A stretch of DNA of 64,000 nt from positions 3,658,001 through 3,722,000 of the forward strand of contig NZ_CP038437.2 in assembly GCF_008329985.2 (NCBI RefSeq), read 5' to 3'. The stretch's first letter is position 1, and each line of letters opens with the position of its first letter. Below are positions 61,083 to 64,000 of the stretch, one piece after another. Under the pieces are notes generated by a model. The model was not told where the DNA came from. It did not search any database and saw nothing but the letters and a program-made list of their open reading frames with translations. Position numbers and translations under genes: made by a program. Source of the DNA: Halomonas binhaiensis. Lineage in GTDB: Bacteria > Pseudomonadota > Gammaproteobacteria > Pseudomonadales > Halomonadaceae.

Positions 61083-61172
61083 GACAATTCCTCCAGATCC
61101 ATCTGTCGATAAAGAAAACCCTCACACCTTCGGCATCTTGCCAAATAGGGTTTCCAATATTAAATTCCAATA

Positions 61173-61206
61173 ATCTCTTGAGATAAATGTTATGTATAAC
61201 ATTTAT
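61173..61206. promoter_or_regulatory. Operator-like inverted repeats upstream of the lectin gene
   Basis: A perfect 11-bp inverted repeat with a 2-base centre (61183-61193 with 61196-61206) touches a second, 5-bp inverted repeat (61173-61177 with 61180-61184). They lie about 100 bases before the lectin start, where an activator or repressor might bind. A weak TTGGAA-N17-TATTTG promoter lies between them and the gene on the minus strand. Confidence 0.5.
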
Positions 61207-61444
61207 ACACTCACATATGTTGCAGGACAAAATCTAGCAGTAAACGTGAAATCTTATGTTATTTGTTTACACTTTTTTGTGCATGGATGTTGGTTAATCA
61301 AGGCGTGGTGTGATCATGATTTCATAAACCATGATAATACCGCCATATTTAGACAAACTGTTTAATATTATTTCTTGTCTCAGGCATTCATTCCCTGGCA
61401 TCATCAATTACCACACACCTCCTGAACTTCAGTGTCGCACCCGC

Positions 61445-61480
61445 TGCGGGGCTCAGGAGGGTTGCGGGGCTCAGGAGGGT
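61445..61480. repeat. 18-bp perfect tandem duplication
   Basis: Two exact copies of tgcggggctcaggagggt are adjacent, between the AT-rich gap and the 3' end of the AhpD-like gene. Confidence 0.9.
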
Positions 61481-61507
61481 TGATGCCAGGCATTGGCCAC
61501 GGCATCA
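61481..61507 (-). terminator. Hairpin over the stop codon of the AhpD-like gene
   Basis: A 7-bp inverted repeat (61481-61487 with 61501-61507) overlaps the TGA stop of the AhpD-like gene. It has a 13-base loop and no U-tract, so it is a weak terminator candidate. Confidence 0.4.
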
Positions 61508-61849
61508 GGTCATCTCGACAGGTGAGTGCGTGTCAGGAGCCTGGGTTTCAGATATTCGCGTCACTGCTTCGGCCCAAGCAAGTGCTGCACGTTCGCGGGC
61601 ACTGTAGAGTTCGCTTACCTGCCAGCCAGCCAAGCTGTCCAGCTTGTGTGTCTCTTCACCTAGTTCGCGCAGTGTCGCTGCATGGTTCTGCAGGCAGAAC
61701 GCGCAGCCATTGATCTGGGAAACGCGAAGGTAGATCAGTTCAACCAACCTGCGACCAAGACTGCTCTGATCCAGGCTGCGATATGCACTCAGCAGGTTTT
61801 CATAGGCTACCGGCGAGAGTTCTCCATAGGGAAGACGAGTATTACTCAT
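61505..61849 (-). CDS. Carboxymuconolactone decarboxylase / AhpD-like protein, shortened C-terminus
   Basis: The product is 114 residues. The redox site CAFCLQNH (C-x2-C-x3-H) lies near residues 49-56 after LVELIYLRVSQINGCAF. The segment ERAALAWAEAVTRISETQAPD near 86-106 also matches the family. Typical members continue for about 40 more residues with a helix rich in VDLTLAI and INxWNR, absent here, so the gene seems to have lost its 3' end. In another frame past the stop, a short AVANAWHQ stretch could be a remnant. AGGAG precedes the ATG, which overlaps the azoR 3' end by eight bases. It could still be active or be degrading. Confidence 0.75.
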   Translation of the reverse strand: MSNTRLPYGELSPVAYENLLSAYRSLDQSSLGRRLVELIYLRVSQINGCAFCLQNHAATLRELGEETHKLDSLAGWQVSELYSARERAALAWAEAVTRISETQAPDTHSPVEMT

Positions 61850-62465
61850 GAGATTCTCCTGTAACGGACATCAAGGATGTTGCGTATTGATTCATCTGCT
61901 GCCGCGCCTGACTCGAAGCCGCATGACGAGCGTCATCGCCCTGGGCCAGGCCTTGCATGGCGATAAACTCCACTGAATGAATACCGATGGTCGATAGAAC
62001 GTGGCGTAAATAGGGCGTTAGAAAGTCAGGCTGCATCGACATTTCCCCCTGGAAGATTCCACCGGCACTGACAAAGACGAACGTCGGGCGATCCCGTAGC
62101 AGGCCCTGCTTGCCCTGTGCTGTGGCGCGAAAACTACGATGAATGCGTACTACATGATCGATCCACAGCTTCAAAGCCGCTGGCACAGTGAAGTTGTGCA
62201 TCGGCGTGGCGATGAGCAAGTAATCGCAGTGCTCGAGTTCGGCTATCAGGTTTTCGGAAATATTGAAGTGCGGGCTGGTATCTGGAGCCGATGTAACGAT
62301 GGCATCGGCATAGTTGGCATCGATGGGCGGCAATGGCTCGCTAGCCAGGTCTCGTATCACCAATTGGGCTTGTGGATCCAGGCGAGCGGCATACTCCATG
62401 GCCAACCTGCTGCCCTGTGATGCTGTCCCATGAGGGCTGCATGCCAATAACAAAATGCTGTTCAC
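61842..62465 (-). CDS. azoR: FMN-dependent NADH:quinone/azo reductase
   Basis: The 207-residue flavodoxin-fold enzyme reduces quinones and azo dyes with NADH. It opens with SILLLACSPHGTASQGSRLA, has ATPMHNFTVPAALKLWIDHVVR near residues 85-106 (the FMN-binding region) and FVSAGGIF near 130-137. All are AzoR features. The start is GTG with GAGAGG upstream. It precedes the shortened AhpD-like gene and follows a GNAT gene, probably one operon. Confidence 0.9.
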   Translation of the reverse strand: MNSILLLACSPHGTASQGSRLAMEYAARLDPQAQLVIRDLASEPLPPIDANYADAIVTSAPDTSPHFNISENLIAELEHCDYLLIATPMHNFTVPAALKLWIDHVVRIHRSFRATAQGKQGLLRDRPTFVFVSAGGIFQGEMSMQPDFLTPYLRHVLSTIGIHSVEFIAMQGLAQGDDARHAASSQARQQMNQYATSLMSVTGESHE

Positions 62466-62492
62466 GAAGGTACACCTCTCATTACCGTCCCG

Positions 62493-62984
62493 TTATCGTC
62501 CCGCTTCTTCTGACGTCTCTGTGGCGAGAGACAGACTGAAGTGCATGCCAGTAGCAAGCAGCCCCTGTCGGTAGTAGAAGCGCTGTGCCAGTGCATTACC
62601 CAATCCAGTATCCAGCACGACTCGCCGGCACCGATGCAAGTGAGCCACTTTCTGGATCTCTCCCAGCAAGGCAGCACCAATGCCATGACTTCGCTTGTCC
62701 GCTCGCGTCACCAGATCATCAACATAGAGAAAACGGCCATACATCAGGTTTTCCTGTAGCCGGTATCCCGCCAGCCCCACTGCTTCCCCACCTTCCCAGG
62801 CTGCCAGCAGCCGATAGTTCTGCTCGGCCTGGCGTGTCACCTGGTCGACAAAATCCTCGGCATGCGTCAGATGGGGGCGAAGCTCACGCATGAGAGCAAA
62901 GCAGGCACGTAACGTCTGAGGGCTGTCGGCATGCTGCAATATGGGTGCCTGCAGTGTATCGGAAGGTTGAATGGGTGAGTGCAT
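62493..62984 (-). CDS. GNAT-family N-acetyltransferase
   Basis: The product is 163 residues. It shows FALMRELRPHLTHAEDFVDQV near residues 29-49. AVGLAGYRL follows, then FLYVDDLVTRADKRSHGIGAALLGEIQK near 85-112 with the acetyl-CoA loop. This type is often found beside MocR-like regulators. GAGGAG precedes the ATG. It is first of the azoR operon and divergent from the MocR-type gene, 109 bases apart. Substrate unknown. Confidence 0.85.
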   Translation of the reverse strand: MHSPIQPSDTLQAPILQHADSPQTLRACFALMRELRPHLTHAEDFVDQVTRQAEQNYRLLAAWEGGEAVGLAGYRLQENLMYGRFLYVDDLVTRADKRSHGIGAALLGEIQKVAHLHRCRRVVLDTGLGNALAQRFYYRQGLLATGMHFSLSLATETSEEAGR

Positions 62985-63013
62985 AGAAGTCTCCTCATGA
63001 ATTAATGACTACT

Positions 63014-63036
63014 CTATGCAGAAGATGGCCTATGCA
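63014..63036. promoter_or_regulatory. Candidate direct-repeat operator of the MocR-type regulator
   Basis: CTATGCA occurs at 63014-63020 and 63030-63036, in the same orientation, 16 bases apart, in the gap between the GNAT and MocR-type genes. MocR-type regulators such as GabR and PdxR bind direct repeats. Confidence 0.4.
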
Positions 63037-63060
63037 ATAGGTACAAAAACCGCCCAATCA

Positions 63061-63096
63061 AATGGGACAAGAAAGCCGAATGGGACAAGAAGAATG
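63061..63096. repeat. Imperfect 18-bp tandem unit before the MocR-type gene
   Basis: AATGGGACAAGAA starts two adjacent 18-base units (63061-63078 and 63079-63096), which differ in their last third. The second includes the start codon of the MocR-type gene. Confidence 0.65.
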
Positions 63097-64000
63097 ACGG
63101 ATGTCTCGCCACCTGACCGAACGTTGGATACTCCTCTTTATTTACAGCTGTACCAGCGTTTCCAGGAAGCGATCCGCACGGGACGCTTGAAACCGGGAGA
63201 TCGCGTGCCAGCCATTCGCAATCTGGCAAGTGAGCTCAACCTGGCAAGAGGTACGGTGGAGACCGCCTATCAATTGCTGATCAGCGAAGGCTATCTGGAA
63301 CCTCGCGGACCAGCAGGCACCGTGGTGTCACCACGTCTGGACGCCGCTAATATTCTCATCCATCACTCCCGGAGCACCACTGTGCCCAGTGCCCAGGCAT
63401 CCCAAGAGACCAGGCCAGGTTCTACGATCCTGCCCTTCCAGCTTGGTCTCCCTGCCCTGGATGCCTTCCCCCACGCACTATGGCGACGCCTGACGACCCG
63501 GCGGCTGCGAGAGCTCCGAGCGGACGACCTGAACTATCCCGATCCGCTTGGCTATCGCCCGTTACGCGAACACCTTTCTGCCTACCTGGGTATCTCGCGA
63601 GGTATTCACTGCGCTCCAGAGCAGCTATTCATCACGGCAGGATACAAGGGAGCCCTCAGCATGATCTGCCACTGCCTGATGGAGCATGACGACCAGGTCT
63701 GGTTCGAAGACCCTGGCTACCATCTTGCACGCCGCCAGTTGGAGCACGCGGGAGCAAGGCTAATTCCCGTGCCGGTAGATGAGCATGGCCTTGACGTGGA
63801 CCATGGACAGCACTGCGCGCCTCAAGCCAGGTTTGCTGTCGTCACCCCATCTCACCAGAGCCCGCTCGGCAACGCTCTCTCCCTGCCTCGGCGCTTGGAA
63901 CTGTTGAACTGGGCAGCCAGGGCCGAGAGCTGGATCATCGAGGATGATTATGACAGTGAGTATCACTACGAAGGCCATCCACTGCCGGCACTGAAGAGTC
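63094..64000 (+). CDS. MocR/PdxR-type transcriptional regulator, partial at the window end
   Basis: At least 302 residues are seen; the 3' end lies outside the window. A GntR winged helix (about residues 12-82) shows TPLYLQLYQRFQEAIRTGRLKPGDRVPAIR at its start (key part) and NLARGTVETAYQLL. A linker follows, then an aminotransferase-like domain from about residue 113 (LGLPALDAFPHALWRRL). It has FITAGYKGALSM near 180-191 and IIEDDYDSEYHYEGHPLPALKS near 281-302. The PLP-lysine lies beyond the window. These proteins use PLP as effector and act as transcription factors. It likely controls the divergent GNAT-azoR-AhpD operon. Confidence 0.9.
   Translation, partial: MTDVSPPDRTLDTPLYLQLYQRFQEAIRTGRLKPGDRVPAIRNLASELNLARGTVETAYQLLISEGYLEPRGPAGTVVSPRLDAANILIHHSRSTTVPSAQASQETRPGSTILPFQLGLPALDAFPHALWRRLTTRRLRELRADDLNYPDPLGYRPLREHLSAYLGISRGIHCAPEQLFITAGYKGALSMICHCLMEHDDQVWFEDPGYHLARRQLEHAGARLIPVPVDEHGLDVDHGQHCAPQARFAVVTPSHQSPLGNALSLPRRLELLNWAARAESWIIEDDYDSEYHYEGHPLPALKS

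Larger units (their letters stand above)
61083..61504. other. 422-bp AT-rich gap upstream of the lectin gene
   Basis: No gene is supported. The line 61141-61200 counts only 16 G/C of 60. The gap holds the lectin promoter region, two touching inverted repeats (61173-61206), a GTAAAC / GTTTAC pair near 61242-61275, and an 18-bp tandem duplication (61445-61480) next to the end of the AhpD-like gene. Confidence 0.6.

Noticed and set aside
60238..61504. Integrative element at tRNA-Thr
   Set aside because: No integrase gene and no repeat of the tRNA 3' end were found downstream, so a typical tRNA-targeted island is not supported. A simple islet remains possible.

Overview
The window is a chromosomal segment of a gammaproteobacterium, most likely a Halomonadaceae member (Halomonas or a close relative) and close to Pseudomonas in gene order. 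This rests on the blocks bcp / dapA-bamC-MBL hydrolase-purC and mltF / purL, a homodimeric-type AceE with a three-lipoyl AceF, a TAXI-type TRAP operon, and acidic protein tails. No 16S rRNA is present, so the assignment is inference. No CRISPR array, integrase, transposase or prophage gene was seen. Almost everything is ordinary housekeeping DNA of about 58% GC (one 60-base line counted).

Layout. 0.1-3.1 kb: a TraX-like membrane protein, then a divergent LysR regulator and YeiH-type exporter. 3.2-5.8 kb: purEK and a YbaY-type lipoprotein. 5.9-9.5 kb: a TAXI / DUF1850 / fused-permease TRAP operon. 9.7-14.3 kb: lhgO, an APC permease, a solitary small HTH protein and an unknown exported protein. 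14.5-20.1 kb: mmsA with a divergent LysR gene separated by an iterated motif, then a NarL-type response regulator beside acs. 20.3-27.7 kb: sprT, yecA-like, clsB-like, plsB, rsmJ-tsaB, adk. 28.0-36.2 kb: aceEF, ampD, nadC, an acetyltransferase gene and trmO. 36.4-42.4 kb: purC, MBL hydrolase, bamC, dapA, bcp, perM and a tusA-like gene. 42.5-52.3 kb: a BepA-like protease, a DinB-family gene, nadA, two identical tRNA-Lys genes, rluB-scpB-scpA, radD and a crotonase gene. 52.4-60.0 kb: purL, mltF, tadA, tesB and an acetyltransferase gene. 60.2-64.0 kb: tRNA-Thr, an AT-rich islet with one lectin gene, then a shortened AhpD-like gene, azoR, an acetyltransferase gene and a divergent MocR-type regulator cut by the window edge.

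The genes cover purine synthesis (purEK, purC, purL), NAD synthesis (nadA, nadC), pyruvate and acetate entry into acetyl-CoA (aceEF, acs with its probable regulator), envelope building (plsB, clsB-like, bamC, ampD, mltF, BepA-like), chromosome condensation (scpAB), tRNA/rRNA modification (rsmJ, tsaB, trmO, tadA, rluB) and uptake (TRAP-TAXI, APC).

The main accessory signal is at 60.2-61.5 kb: a 241-residue protein with two tandem domains resembling the Pseudomonas aeruginosa galactose lectin LecA (PA-IL), low in GC, preceded by two touching inverted repeats and followed at a distance by a gene that seems to have lost its 3' end. A second, dispersed signal is a series of short tandem duplications (12-21 bp units, each of different sequence) in many intergenic gaps, one of which forms iterated copies of a shared motif in the mmsA / LysR promoter region.
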